A DNA stretch of 64,000 nucleotides from Thermovenabulum sp049723235 (GTDB taxonomy: Bacteria; Bacillota; Thermosediminibacteria; Thermosediminibacterales; Thermosediminibacteraceae). The DNA lies in NCBI RefSeq assembly GCF_049723235.1, contig NZ_JBNARB010000002.1, forward strand, positions 1 to 64,000, written 5' to 3'. The translations under genes and the position numbers were made by a program. The notes below the pieces were generated by a model. The model saw only the letters and a list, made by a program, of their open reading frames with translations. It had not been told where the DNA came from and ran no database searches. This document shows, in pieces, positions 1-8,970 of the stretch. Position 1 is the stretch's first letter, and every line of letters begins with the position of its first letter.

Positions 1-113
1 CTCAAAATCTATTTTCATCAATGGTTGTGTTTTACTAAACATGGATGGTTAATAAATTATTTATCTTTCAATTTGTTTATTATTACTACTACAGTTTTTC
101 TTAATGAACTGAT

Positions 114-1512
114 TTATAATTTCTTCTCAAAAATCGATTTATAATAATGAAAATTATCATAGAAAGTTTTATATAACTTTTCGTTGTAAATCTGCATAGC
201 CCTTCTTAATATTTTATCTTCGAGCTCAGTTATGTCAATTTTACTAAGTATACTCTTCTTCTTACATTTTACAAGCGAATAAGCACATTGAATCGGTATG
301 TCTTTTGCCCTTTGTTCAATTTGTTTTGACATTGAAAAGGGATTACCAGTTTCATAACCTTGGTATGTATAATAAACCGGGATTACTCCTTTATATATTC
401 CGCTAAGGAAAAATTCATCCACGAGAATTGTATCCTCAGCAACTTTCATTTCTTTAACACCAATATCTTCAAACAACACTATCAATTTCGAATAAATGTC
501 TTTAAGATTCTCTTTATCAAGTAATGTATTTATCAGCGATACTTTTCCACTTAATGAAATTAATTCTAATAAAATGTAATCTATTACATTCGGTAGAAAT
601 TTATGGTACCATATTTCTCCTGTAAAATTAAGACCTTTTTTTAAAGCACAAGATACAGCAATAAAGTAATTATCTTCAATGTTTGCCTTATGCAAAGCTA
701 ATCGTTTTAGTGATTTGTAAAAAATCGAATCATCTATATCATGAAAAAACACATATTCCCCACTGCATAATTTTACACCTTCATACCGTGCTCTAAATGT
801 CCCAACATTGCTTACTAAATTATGTATAACAACCTTATCTCTCAGGTTGTTATATCTTTCAATTTCATGTTTTAATAACTCATTTGAGTCGTCTACAGAA
901 CCGTCATTTACAAATATTACTTCAAAACATGGATATTGAATGTTCGATATATTATTTAATACTTGACCTAAATATTCTTTTCCATTATAAAACGGTATTA
1001 TTATAGAGACGCTCGGAAGTTTTATTTCCTCTATAATAGCTCCATCTTGTTGAAAGCGTATTTTGTTATCATCATTTACACTTTCAAATAACTGTGCATA
1101 CTTTGGATCTTTTGTCCCTATTGCAATTAACCATGAGCCTACGGGGCTATAACCCCGAAAATATTTCTGCAAATTATGGCCTATCAAGGTAGTTATCCCT
1201 TCTGAGTTAATTCTTTTCATGTATCCTGCTTCCGCAACTACGCCGATAACTTCTTCATACAAAGGAATAATCCCCGCCGATCTAAACAGATCTTTAAATG
1301 TGAAAAAATCCCTCTCAAATCTGTATTCCCAAGTATTCTTCTCTTGTGAATAATCTTTTGCTATCTTATATATTACTGAACCACTATACGGCACTCCAAT
1401 AACAATGTACTTGCCTGCTTCAGCCATTTCTTTTAACATTTTAATAATATGAGGATCATCAAAATGTTCAAGAACCCCCACATTAAATACAATATCGTAA
1501 TCTTTGAAACCT
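114..1512 (-). pseudogene. 3' half of an interrupted methyltransferase/glycosyltransferase gene (GT2 domain)
   Basis: This is the downstream piece of one large gene split by the IS3 element at 1513-2912. Reading in from the insertion, the frame is open and gives the end of a SAM methyltransferase fold (DYDIVFNVGVLEHFDD, the usual motif-II/post-II region), then a family 2 glycosyltransferase domain beginning about SVSIIIPFYNG with the nucleotide-sugar/metal motifs VNDGS and HDIDDS (a DXD-like site). An internal ATG at 1481 could in principle restart translation of 455 residues, but it has no clear ribosome site and would lack most of the methyltransferase. The GT2 domain probably adds a sugar to a growing glycan. 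Removing the IS plus one CCT copy joins it in frame to 2913-4693, giving about 1058 residues. Confidence 0.85.
1510..1512. repeat. left copy of 3-bp target duplication (CCT) of the IS3 element
   Basis: The host sequence ends in CCT just before the left end of the insertion sequence and resumes with CCT at 2913-2915. Three base pairs is a usual duplication length for IS3-family elements. It is short enough to arise by chance, but the in-frame host gene recovered by removing one copy supports it. Confidence 0.7.
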
Positions 1513-1568
1513 TATAATGGACCCAAGAGTTTGACACAAAATCAAAAAAATTAAGCTATAATGGAACT

Positions 1569-1901
1569 ATGGAAAAAAGAAAAACTTACAAGCCAGAAGA
1601 AAAAGCGAATATTGTTCTTCAGTTGCTAAGGGAGGAGAAAACCATTGCCCAGATGGCCTCGGAAACAGGTATACACCCAACGGTTTTATCCCGATGGAAA
1701 GCAGAAGCCATCGAAAACCTTCCCAGCCTTTTCACCAGAGGCGCCAGCGAAGTAGAGAAAATGCGCAGACAATATGAAGCCGAAAAGGAGGAACTAACAA
1801 AACAGATCGGCCAGTTGACAATTGAAGTCAATTGGTTGAAAAAAAAATCTGCTGAACTCTACGAGCGCCGAAGAAAGACGTGGAATGCTGGACCGGAATG
1901 A
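1569..1901 (+). CDS. IS3-family transposase OrfA
   Basis: This 110-residue protein is the DNA-binding subunit of the IS3 transposase. Residues 1-50 are a helix-turn-helix of the IS3/IS911 type (YKPEEKANIVLQLL, then ETGIHPTVLSRWK), and residues 62-95 are a heptad-rich coiled coil used for oligomerisation. It overlaps the start of orfB by 17 nt. OrfB lies in the +1 phase relative to OrfA, not the -1 phase of the textbook IS3 frameshift. A run of nine A at 1839-1847 falls inside the frame overlap and could serve recoding. Confidence 0.93.
   Translation: MEKRKTYKPEEKANIVLQLLREEKTIAQMASETGIHPTVLSRWKAEAIENLPSLFTRGASEVEKMRRQYEAEKEELTKQIGQLTIEVNWLKKKSAELYERRRKTWNAGPE
1839..1847 (+). other. A9 run, possible slippage site joining orfA and orfB
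   Basis: Nine consecutive A occur near the end of orfA (codons AAA AAA AAA). The orfB frame opens at 1840 right after a stop at 1837-1839, so this run lies at the extreme upstream edge of the frame overlap. Loss of one A (or gain of two) in the transcript would fuse OrfA to OrfB; a single -1 ribosomal slip would not. That it is used is inference. Confidence 0.35.
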
Positions 1902-2712
1902 AAAAGGCATCACCGTCAAAAAACAGGCTGAACTCCTGGAAGTCAACCGCACCAGCGTATATTACCGTCCGGTCCAAAAGCTTGATCCCGATATAGAAAT
2001 CATGCATATGATTGATGAAATCTACACCAGGTGGCCCCATTATGGATACCGAAGGATAACAAAAGAACTGCAGAACCGAAATATTCCGATAAACCGTAAA
2101 CGGGTACTGCGTCTTATGCGGCGCATGGGTATATACGGGATAGCGCCTGGGCCGAATTTGAGCAAACAGAACCACCAGCACCACACATATCCTTATCTGC
2201 TGCGTGGAGTAAAGCCGGAACGCCCGGATCATATCTGGGGCATTGACATCACCTATATCAGGATGACAGGCGGATTTATGTACCTTGTGGCGATTATCGA
2301 CTGGTATTCCCGGTACATAGTGAATTGGGAGCTTTCCTCCACGCTGGAAAAAGGGTTTGTGCTCAGGGCACTGCGAAAAGCACTTGCTTCAAGGAAACCG
2401 AAAATCATCAACAGCGATCAAGGGGCTCATTTTACCTGTGGAGACTATATTGATCTTTTAAAAGAACACGAAATTCAAATCAGCATGGACGGGAAGGGCC
2501 GTGCCACTGATAACGCCATAACGGAACGTTTTTTCCGCAGCCTCAAATGGGAGAAAATATACTATGAAACTTACACTAAACCAAAAGAAGTCTACCGGGC
2601 CGTAAGGACATACATCGAAGAATATAACAATACCAGGCCTCATCAGGCTTTAGGTTACGAAACACCTGCCAGTATTTATTACAGGCTGGTTTCATCGGCA
2701 GAAGCCATCTAA
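1885..2712 (+). CDS. IS3-family transposase OrfB (DDE integrase)
   Basis: This 275-residue catalytic subunit cuts and joins the element ends. An N-terminal HTH_21-like region (YYRPVQ ... YGYRRITKEL) is followed by a retroviral-integrase core with the three acidic residues visible: D in WGIDITY, D in NSDQG and E in DNAITERFFRSLK. The C-terminal YNNTRPHQALGYETPASIY motif is typical of the family. The ATG start at 1885 overlaps the end of orfA, so it could be made by coupling or as an OrfAB fusion through the A9 run. The length is normal and no key residue is missing. Confidence 0.94.
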   Translation: MLDRNEKGITVKKQAELLEVNRTSVYYRPVQKLDPDIEIMHMIDEIYTRWPHYGYRRITKELQNRNIPINRKRVLRLMRRMGIYGIAPGPNLSKQNHQHHTYPYLLRGVKPERPDHIWGIDITYIRMTGGFMYLVAIIDWYSRYIVNWELSSTLEKGFVLRALRKALASRKPKIINSDQGAHFTCGDYIDLLKEHEIQISMDGKGRATDNAITERFFRSLKWEKIYYETYTKPKEVYRAVRTYIEEYNNTRPHQALGYETPASIYYRLVSSAEAI

Positions 2713-2747
2713 CCACCGCTTAGGTATGATAAACTGGCGGAGGGCGC

Positions 2748-2794
2748 CAATGTCAAGGTCGGCCTTCAGCCGGCAAAGCGAAACCTTGACATTG
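2748..2794. repeat. 12-bp perfect inverted repeat in the IS tail
   Basis: CAATGTCAAGGT at 2748-2759 is exactly complementary to ACCTTGACATTG at 2783-2794, with a 23-nt loop that itself holds the small inverted pair CCGGC/GCCGG-like sequence. It lies between the orfB stop and the right end of the IS. It may stop read-through transcription or be a transposase-related structure; there is no U-run after it, so a simple intrinsic terminator is unlikely. Confidence 0.6.
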
Positions 2795-2912
2795 ATGCGG
2801 CCGGAGCCGGTACAATTCAGCATGGGGTGGTTGCTAAAAAATTACAATTACATGGAGGTGCAGCATAGCTTAAAATTTTTGAAAAAGTGTCTTGACAACG
2901 GGGTGCACTACA

Positions 2913-4693
2913 CCTTGCTTTTCTAATTCAAATCCACTTCCTAACTTGAAATCACAACCATGTATATTATATCTTTCAGCTATCATTTTAGCTAGCTTAA
3001 TAGATTCTTCCTCAATATCTATACCTGTCGTTTTTGCTCCCCACAAAGATAATTCTAATGATGTTAATCCTGTACCGATACCAACTTCTAAGATTTTAGC
3101 ATCTTTTAAATAGAAAAATCTGCTCAATAACTCTGCAAATTCCGAACGAAGAGTAGTTCCAAATGTTTCGTTAGCTATTTTAACAGGATCAGTCTGTAAA
3201 TAATTTGACCATATCTTTTTCCAACAACTAATATTACCTGAAACTTGGCTGATATTCTCATCATGATGTTTTACATTCCCAAAATCAGTATTATTTTGCG
3301 ATATTAACATCTTATTCCTACTAAGTGTATTTTTTAATAACCGTTTTATATTCTCTATATGTTTTTTAAAAGAGCAATTATCCGAAACAAATTTTCTATA
3401 TTCCTCTGAATTATATTCACTCGAAACAATCATGCTGACTGCCTCATCTATCGTATTAAAAATATATTCCTCTGGATAAATCTCCTTTGCTCCATAAAAA
3501 TTATGAATTACCGGCTTTATTCCCTTTGCCATTGCCTCAGCTATATTGTATCCAAAGCTCTCATGTATACTCGTCGACAACAAATAATTTTTATCTTCCC
3601 ACCATTCGTCCATATCATCTACCCAACCGTAGAAAATAATATTATTTTCAAGTCCCATCTCTTTTACCATATATTTTAGATAATATTCATATCTTTTATC
3701 CTGAAAATCACCAGCCACATGCAATTTATAGCTTGGATCGATTTCCCGCAGTTTACTAATTATCTGTAGCATCATAGCAGGATTTTTCTTATAATTTATA
3801 TGTGCAACCCAAGCAATATTATAGCCTGGTTTCCTTTCTTTAAACGTAAATTTATTTAAGTCTATCCCATTGTAAACTATTTCTGTTGAAACACTTCCTG
3901 CAACATCTGAAAATTCCTTAAAAAATATTTCTCTTATATGTGGAGCAACAAATATCAGTTTGTCCACATTATCCCATTTAATTTTTTTTGGAAGATCACT
4001 TAATACTTCATAGCTATGCAACCTTACAATCACTTTTTTCCCTATAATACCCGAATAATTTGTCCCTATTATTGCAACTTCATTTGCCCACTCAAACCAA
4101 ATTATATCCGCCAAATCTATTGCCTCATATATCTCTTTATCAGTTTTAACCGTAAATTTTCTTACCCAGTAATCATCAGACAAACCTTCAATTATATCGT
4201 TTATAAAATTATCAAGGCCTGCAGCACAAATAAAGGCTAATTTTGTTTTTTTAGTTGTGGTTTGGATCTTTTCTTTTAGTAAATAAAATTTATTTTTTAA
4301 TTCATTTAATAAATTATCGGGAACATTCTTTAGTGCCAATTCCATATGTCTTAAAGCTTTTTCAAAATTACCCTCAAAAACGTATAAATCAGAAAGTATA
4401 TCATTTATTTCCCACGAAGTTTGGTCTAAATTGAAATATCTCTCGCCAAATTCTTTGACTTTATTCCAATTTTTCATTTGATAATATATTATTGTGAGAT
4501 TAAAAAGTGCATCTGGATTATTTGGGTATCTTTTTAACATATTATTCAATGTCCCTATAGCTTTATTTTTTTTGTTTAAATTGTAATAAGACAAAGCAAG
4601 AGTTAAATAATCATTTTCACTTTGTAGTTCATTATTTGAAAAGTAATTTATTATCTCCTCAAATTTGCCCGAATCAAATAATTCCTGAAGCAT
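2913..4693 (-). pseudogene. 5' half of interrupted gene: TPR + GT4 glycosyltransferase + methyltransferase N-terminus
   Basis: This is the start of the large gene split by the IS3 element. From the ATG at 4693 (preceded by GGGGAG) it encodes TPR-like helical repeats (residues about 1-140, with repeated LALSYYNLN and LFNLTIIYYQM patterns), a GT-B glycosyltransferase of the GT4 type (about 150-460; NGIDLNKF, AWVAHINYKKNP and the donor-binding stretch STSIHESFGYNIAEAM), and the start of a SAM methyltransferase (ILEVGIGTGLTSLEL, then TTGIDIEEESI). After KQ the present frame runs into IS sequence and stops about 14 codons later, so a truncated two-domain protein could still be made. It follows the wbp-like genes by 30 bp and was probably the last gene of that operon together with 114-1512. 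Confidence 0.85.
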
Positions 4694-4723
4694 AAAATAT
4701 CTCCCCTTACAAATAAATATTCT

Positions 4724-5431
4724 TTACTTTTCCCTTGCCGGGTTACCAATCACAACTTTACAAGATTCCACATCTTTCGTTACAACAGCTCCTGCTCCTA
4801 CAAAGGCATCTTCATTAATAATTTTCCCGGGCAATATTGTGGCGTTCACTCCTATTCTTGCTTTATCCTTTATTACAGGGCCTTTCATTTTTTGGGCTCT
4901 ATCGGGCTCCCTCCCGGCTGAGTTGTCGTTGGATGTCGCTACGCAGGGGGCTATGAATACTTCATCTCCTATTTGTGATAATGCGGTTATATAGGCATTT
5001 GTTTCTATTTTGCATTTTCTTCCTATTTTGGTTTTGTTCTCTACCGCTACCCCCCTACCTATTATGGTCATTTCTCCTATTTCTACGTCTTCCCTTACTG
5101 TGGCTAAGTCCGCTATGAGGCAGTTTTGTCCTATTTTACATCCTGCATATATTACTGTGGATGTTCCTATTAGGGTGTTATCTCCTATCTCGCAGGGAGG
5201 TATTTCTTTTTTTTCTTTCTGGAATATGCTGTTTTTTGCCCGCATGGGCTGTTTGCCTATTACAGTATTATCATCTATTCTCACGTTTTTACCTATTTTT
5301 GTGCCTTTATATATGGTTACGTTATTTCCTATTGTAGTGTTTTCTCCTATTTCTACATCTTCTTCTATTACAGTAAATTTTCCTATTTTTACGTTTTCAC
5401 CTATTTTTGCTTTTTCTGAAATGAAGTTCAT
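4724..5431 (-). CDS. wbpD: left-handed beta-helix N-acetyltransferase, WbpD/WlbB-like
   Basis: This 235-residue protein is built almost wholly of hexapeptide repeats ([IV]-G-x-x-x-x, e.g. IGENVKIGKFTVIEEDVEIGE), which fold into a trimeric left-handed beta-helix with the acetyl-CoA site between subunits. The C-terminal stretch IGVNATILPGKIINEDAFVGAGAVVTKDV and the GNPAR ending are usual in sugar N-acetyltransferases. Next to WbpB-, WbpA- and WbpE-like genes, it most likely acetylates the 3-amino group of UDP-2-acetamido-3-amino-glucuronate to give UDP-2,3-diacetamido-2,3-dideoxyglucuronate. The 4-bp gap to the upstream gene and the AAAGGTG ribosome site fit a single operon. The sugar assignment rests on neighbours more than on the fold. 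Confidence 0.8.
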   Translation of the reverse strand: MNFISEKAKIGENVKIGKFTVIEEDVEIGENTTIGNNVTIYKGTKIGKNVRIDDNTVIGKQPMRAKNSIFQKEKKEIPPCEIGDNTLIGTSTVIYAGCKIGQNCLIADLATVREDVEIGEMTIIGRGVAVENKTKIGRKCKIETNAYITALSQIGDEVFIAPCVATSNDNSAGREPDRAQKMKGPVIKDKARIGVNATILPGKIINEDAFVGAGAVVTKDVESCKVVIGNPAREK

Positions 5432-5435
5432 TTTA

Positions 5436-6494
5436 TCACCTTTTCATTTCAATTGTGGAAAATTCTTTAAAAGGAAGTTCTATTTCTTTTTGTTCTTTTG
5501 AGGATTTATATATGCCGAGTATGAGTTCTACAGCTTTTTTGGCTTCTTCTGGATTTATCAGGGGTTCCTTGTTTTCATTTATGGATTCTATCAGGTCTTT
5601 ATACAAAAAGGTGTGGTAGTTTTGAGGTTTTATTGTTTCATCCTTTATTGTTTCTTCCCCTTCTATATGCCATTTTTCTATTTTTTCTAAGGCTTTTCCT
5701 CCTATTACTACTGTGCCTTTTTCTGCTATTACTGTGAGCTTTTCTTCTAAGTTTTCTTTGTATACGGATACGGTGGCTTCTATTTGGCCTAAGGTATTGT
5801 CTTCAAATTCAATTATAGCCATTGCTGTATCTTCGGCTTCAATAGGTTTTGAGAAGGTATTTATTTTACCAAATATTTTTTTTGGCTTTTTTGCAAGCCA
5901 AAGCATTATATCTATTACATGTATTGCCTGGTTCATCAGTGCTCCGCCGTCATATTGCCAGGTGCCCCTCCAGGGTGAGGTTTTGTAGTAATCGTCGTTT
6001 CTGTTCCACCTCATTTGGGCGGTTATGTAGTATATTTTGCCGAGCTTGTTTTGTTCCATTATATTTTTTAAGTTTTGTATATGAGGCATAAATCTTAACT
6101 GATGGCAAACGGCTGTTTTTACTTGATATTCTTTAGTAAGGTTTATTATTTCATCGCAGTCTTTTATAGACAAGGCTAAGGGTTTTTCCAAGATAAGGTG
6201 TTTTCTTTTTTTTATTGCTTTTTTTGCTATTTCGGGCCTTATACCGCTTGAGGTTGCAATTGTTATTATGTCTATTTCTTCATCCTGTAATAGTTCTTCA
6301 TAGTTTCTGTATGTTTTTATTGATTCATTTTTCTGGGTTTCTTTTTTGTATAGTTCTTGCAATTGGTTTATTTTTTGTCCATCTATGTCACAGAGTGCTT
6401 TTAAGGTTATTGTATCATTGTTTTCTATTATAGCTTTTATGTGTTTTTGGGCTATGTTTCCACAGCCTATTATCGCTATGTTATGTTTTTTCAT
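5436..6494 (-). CDS. wbpB: Gfo/Idh/MocA oxidoreductase, WbpB-like
   Basis: The product (about 352 residues from the ATG at 6494) is an NAD-dependent sugar oxidoreductase. The N-terminal Rossmann fold shows IAIIGCGNIAQKHI, the family EKP motif is in ILEKPLAL, and the C-terminal alpha/beta domain has the region GGALMNQAIHVIDIMLWL. In the WbpA-B-E-D pathway this enzyme oxidises C3 of UDP-GlcNAcA to the 3-keto sugar that WbpE transaminates. A GTG three codons upstream is possible, but AAAGG lies eight bases before the ATG. It sits between the dehydrogenase and acetyltransferase genes with almost no gaps, which supports the pathway call. Confidence 0.85.
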   Translation of the reverse strand: MKKHNIAIIGCGNIAQKHIKAIIENNDTITLKALCDIDGQKINQLQELYKKETQKNESIKTYRNYEELLQDEEIDIITIATSSGIRPEIAKKAIKKRKHLILEKPLALSIKDCDEIINLTKEYQVKTAVCHQLRFMPHIQNLKNIMEQNKLGKIYYITAQMRWNRNDDYYKTSPWRGTWQYDGGALMNQAIHVIDIMLWLAKKPKKIFGKINTFSKPIEAEDTAMAIIEFEDNTLGQIEATVSVYKENLEEKLTVIAEKGTVVIGGKALEKIEKWHIEGEETIKDETIKPQNYHTFLYKDLIESINENKEPLINPEEAKKAVELILGIYKSSKEQKEIELPFKEFSTIEMKR

Positions 6495-6505
6495 TTTTTT
6501 CACCT

Positions 6506-7834
6506 TTAGAGTTTATATATTTTGGGGTTTTCTTTCCCCTTATATGCGTTTCTTGTATCGAGGATCAGGTTTGAGGATTTAAGAATCAGTTCATAATCAA
6601 AGTTTGTGTGGTCTGTGGTTATTATTACTAAGTCTTTTTGTTTTAAGAGTTCTTCGGTTATTTCTACGGATTTGTAGGTTTTTTCTTTATGTTTGAATTC
6701 TTTTATGTAAGGATCGCTCACCTCTATATCGGCTTTGTAGTTTTCAAGTTCTTCTATTATTTTTAATACCGGTGTTTCTCTCATGTCGTCTATGTCTTTT
6801 TTGTATGTTATCCCAAGGATTAATATTTTTGAGCCCTTTAGGGGTTTCCCAAAAGAATTCAGTATCTCTGCAGCCCTTTCTACGGTGTATTTTGGCATGT
6901 ATTCGTTTATTTCACCGGCAAGTTCTATGAATCTTGTGTGGTAGTCGTATTCCCTTGCTTTCCAAAGGAGGTAGTAAGGGTCTACGGGTATGCAGTGGCC
7001 TCCTATGCCGGGGCCCGGGTAAAATGCCATGAAACCATAGGGTTTTGTTTTTGCGGCTTCTATTACTTCCCATACGTCTATATTCATTTTCCTGCATAAT
7101 AGGGCCATTTCGTTGGCAAGGGCTATGTTGACGTGCCTGAATACGTTTTCGTATATTTTTTCCATTTCTGCAATTTTTGGGCTTGAGACTTCGAATACTT
7201 CACCTTGTAATACGTTCCTGTAAAGTTCTGCCGCTACTTTTGTGCAGGTTTTTGTTACTCCTCCTACTACTTTTGGGGTGTTTTTGGTGTTGTAGATTTT
7301 GTTCCCTGGATCTACCCTTTCGGGAGAATAGGCTAAGAAGAAGTCTTGTCCGCATTTTAGCCCTGTATTTTCAAATAAGGGTTTTAAAAGTTCTTCGGTG
7401 GTGCCGGGGTATGTGGTGCTTTCTAATACTATGAGCATTCCTTTTTTTAACCTTTTTGCTATTTCTTTTGCGGTGTTTTCTACATAGGAAAGGTCGGGCT
7501 GTTTGTATCTATCTATGGGAGTTGGGACACATATGGTTACTACGTCGAGTTCTTTTATAAAGTCGTAATTGTTTGTGGCTTTCAGCAAGCCTTTTTCTAC
7601 TACGTTCTTTAATTCGTTGTCCAGTATATCTCCTATGTAGTTTATGCCCTGGTTTACCATCTCTACTTTTTTGTCCTGTACGTCAAAGCCGGTTACGTGA
7701 AAGCCTGCTTTTGCTTTTTCTACCGCAAGGGGAAGGCCAACGTAACCGAGGCCTATTACTCCTACTTTTGCTTTTTTTTGTTTTATTTTTTCTATTAGTT
7801 CTTCTGCAATTTTGTTTTGTATTTTATCCTGCAT
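6506..7834 (-). CDS. wbpA: UDP-N-acetylglucosamine 6-dehydrogenase, WbpA-like
   Basis: This nucleotide-sugar dehydrogenase (about 442 residues) oxidises the C6 hydroxyl of a UDP-sugar to the uronic acid using two NAD. The N-terminal NAD fold is VGVIGLGYVGLPLAVEKAKAG, the middle domain has the catalytic cysteine in PGIGGHCIPVDPYYL, and the C-terminal domain has ILILGITYKKDIDDMRETP. The subfamily resembles WbpA/WecC (UDP-HexNAc 6-dehydrogenases), and the neighbours point to UDP-GlcNAc. I chose the ATG at 7834 over a TTG at 7852 because it avoids overlap with the aminotransferase gene. The operon is rich in AAA and GAA codons, giving Lys/Glu-rich proteins. Confidence 0.88.
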   Translation of the reverse strand: MQDKIQNKIAEELIEKIKQKKAKVGVIGLGYVGLPLAVEKAKAGFHVTGFDVQDKKVEMVNQGINYIGDILDNELKNVVEKGLLKATNNYDFIKELDVVTICVPTPIDRYKQPDLSYVENTAKEIAKRLKKGMLIVLESTTYPGTTEELLKPLFENTGLKCGQDFFLAYSPERVDPGNKIYNTKNTPKVVGGVTKTCTKVAAELYRNVLQGEVFEVSSPKIAEMEKIYENVFRHVNIALANEMALLCRKMNIDVWEVIEAAKTKPYGFMAFYPGPGIGGHCIPVDPYYLLWKAREYDYHTRFIELAGEINEYMPKYTVERAAEILNSFGKPLKGSKILILGITYKKDIDDMRETPVLKIIEELENYKADIEVSDPYIKEFKHKEKTYKSVEITEELLKQKDLVIITTDHTNFDYELILKSSNLILDTRNAYKGKENPKIYKL

Positions 7835-7838
7835 TTTC

Positions 7839-8954
7839 CTACACCCTTTCAAAGAAGGTTTTTACAGCTTCCGTTATGTAATATATTTCTTCTTCTTTTA
7901 ATTCAGGGTATAAGGGTAAGGATAGGGCTTGTCTTGATGCTTTTTCAGCATTTGGCATGTCGCCCTCTTTATACCCTAAGTCTTTGTATGCTTCCTGAAG
8001 GTGTAACGGTAAGGGATAATATATACCCGTAGGTATTCCTTTTTGTTCCAAGTAGTTTTTTAGTTCGTCTCTTTTTGGTGTTAGGATTGTGTATAGGTGA
8101 AATACGTGTTTTTTATGGTTTTCGTCATATATTTTGGGCAGTGTTATGGGCAAGTTCTTCAGTTTGTCATTGTATAGTTTTGCTTTTTCTATCCTTTTTT
8201 GATTCCATTTATCTATGTATTTTAGTTTTACTTTGAGTATTGCTGCCTGTATTTCGTCGAGCCTGCTGTTATATCCTATCCGGCTGTGGTAGTATTTTTT
8301 TGTGCTGCCGTGAACTCTAAGTGTCATTATTTTTTCCGCTATTTCATCATTGTTGGTCACTACAAGACCGCCGTCTCCGTATCCCCCAAGGTTTTTTGTC
8401 GGGAAAAAGGAAAAACAGCCTATGTCACCTAAGGTGCCTGCTTTTTTGCCTTTGTATTGGGCTCCTATTGCCTGGCAGGCGTCTTCAATTATGTATAGGT
8501 TGTATTTTCTTGCTATTTGTATTATTTCATCCATATTACAGGGACAGCCGAAAATATGAACAGGAATTATTGCTTTTGTGTTTTTTGTTATTTTCTTTTT
8601 TATTTGTCTTACATCTATGTTAAGGTTATCGTCAAAGGATATGTCGGCAAAAACGGGCTTTGCGCCTACCCTTGATACGGCTTCTGCCGAGGCAAAGAAG
8701 GTATAGGGCGTTGTTATTACTTCATCTCCCGGTCCTATCCCTAAAGCATCAAGGGAAAGGACAAGAGCATCGGTTCCGTTTGCTACACCTATTGCATGTT
8801 TTACTCCCAGGTATTCGGCAATCTCTTTTTCAAATTCTTTTTCTTTAGGGCCTAATATGTAATTTCCGCTTTCTAAGACTTCCTCTATTTCTTTTTTTAT
8901 TTCTTTTTTTATTGTTTGATACTGGGCTTTTAAGTCGAGAAAGGATATGTGCAT
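7839..8954 (-). CDS. wbpE: DegT/DnrJ/EryC1 PLP aminotransferase, WbpE-like
   Basis: This 371-residue PLP enzyme of the sugar aminotransferase family uses glutamate to put an amino group on a keto sugar. Family marks are the start ISFLDLKAQYQTIKKEI, GTDALVLSLDALGIGPGDEVI, the PLP-side EDACQAIGAQYKG, and the Schiff-base lysine in FSFFPTKNLGGYGDGG. With WbpB and WbpD homologues beside it, its likely product is UDP-2-acetamido-3-amino-2,3-dideoxyglucuronate. It starts 16 bp after csrA with the ribosome site AAGGAG, so the glycan genes may share transcripts with the flagellar csrA operon. Confidence 0.87.
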   Translation of the reverse strand: MHISFLDLKAQYQTIKKEIKKEIEEVLESGNYILGPKEKEFEKEIAEYLGVKHAIGVANGTDALVLSLDALGIGPGDEVITTPYTFFASAEAVSRVGAKPVFADISFDDNLNIDVRQIKKKITKNTKAIIPVHIFGCPCNMDEIIQIARKYNLYIIEDACQAIGAQYKGKKAGTLGDIGCFSFFPTKNLGGYGDGGLVVTNNDEIAEKIMTLRVHGSTKKYYHSRIGYNSRLDEIQAAILKVKLKYIDKWNQKRIEKAKLYNDKLKNLPITLPKIYDENHKKHVFHLYTILTPKRDELKNYLEQKGIPTGIYYPLPLHLQEAYKDLGYKEGDMPNAEKASRQALSLPLYPELKEEEIYYITEAVKTFFERV

Positions 8955-8970
8955 AAACTACAACTCCTTT

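Larger units (their letters stand above)
1513..2912 (+). mobile_element. IS3-family insertion sequence, 1400 bp
   Basis: The element carries the typical IS3 pair: orfA (helix-turn-helix plus coiled coil) and orfB (DDE integrase). Imperfect terminal inverted repeats are visible: the left end TATAATGGACCCAAGAG and the reverse complement of the right end TGTAGTGCACCCCGTTG, both continuing to a shared GACAC (about 16 of 26 positions alike with one gap). The flanks are CCT direct repeats. A TTGACA at 1531 and TATAAT at 1557 form a poorly spaced (20 bp) promoter candidate for orfA. Its base composition is richer in G+C than the AT-rich glycan genes around it. Both reading frames look intact, so it may still be active. 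Confidence 0.93.

Noticed and set aside
1839..1847. Standard -1 ribosomal frameshift joining the transposase ORFs
   Set aside because: OrfB is in the +1 phase, so a -1 slip on the A-run would enter a third frame instead of OrfB.
2726..2926. Plus-strand ORF in the tail of the insertion sequence
   Set aside because: It crosses the right IS end into host sequence and has no ribosome site; it is a chance frame.
7177..8032. Leu/Phe-rich plus-strand ORFs opposite the wbp-like genes
   Set aside because: They arise from the Lys/Glu-rich AAA/GAA codons on the other strand and lack ribosome sites or family features.
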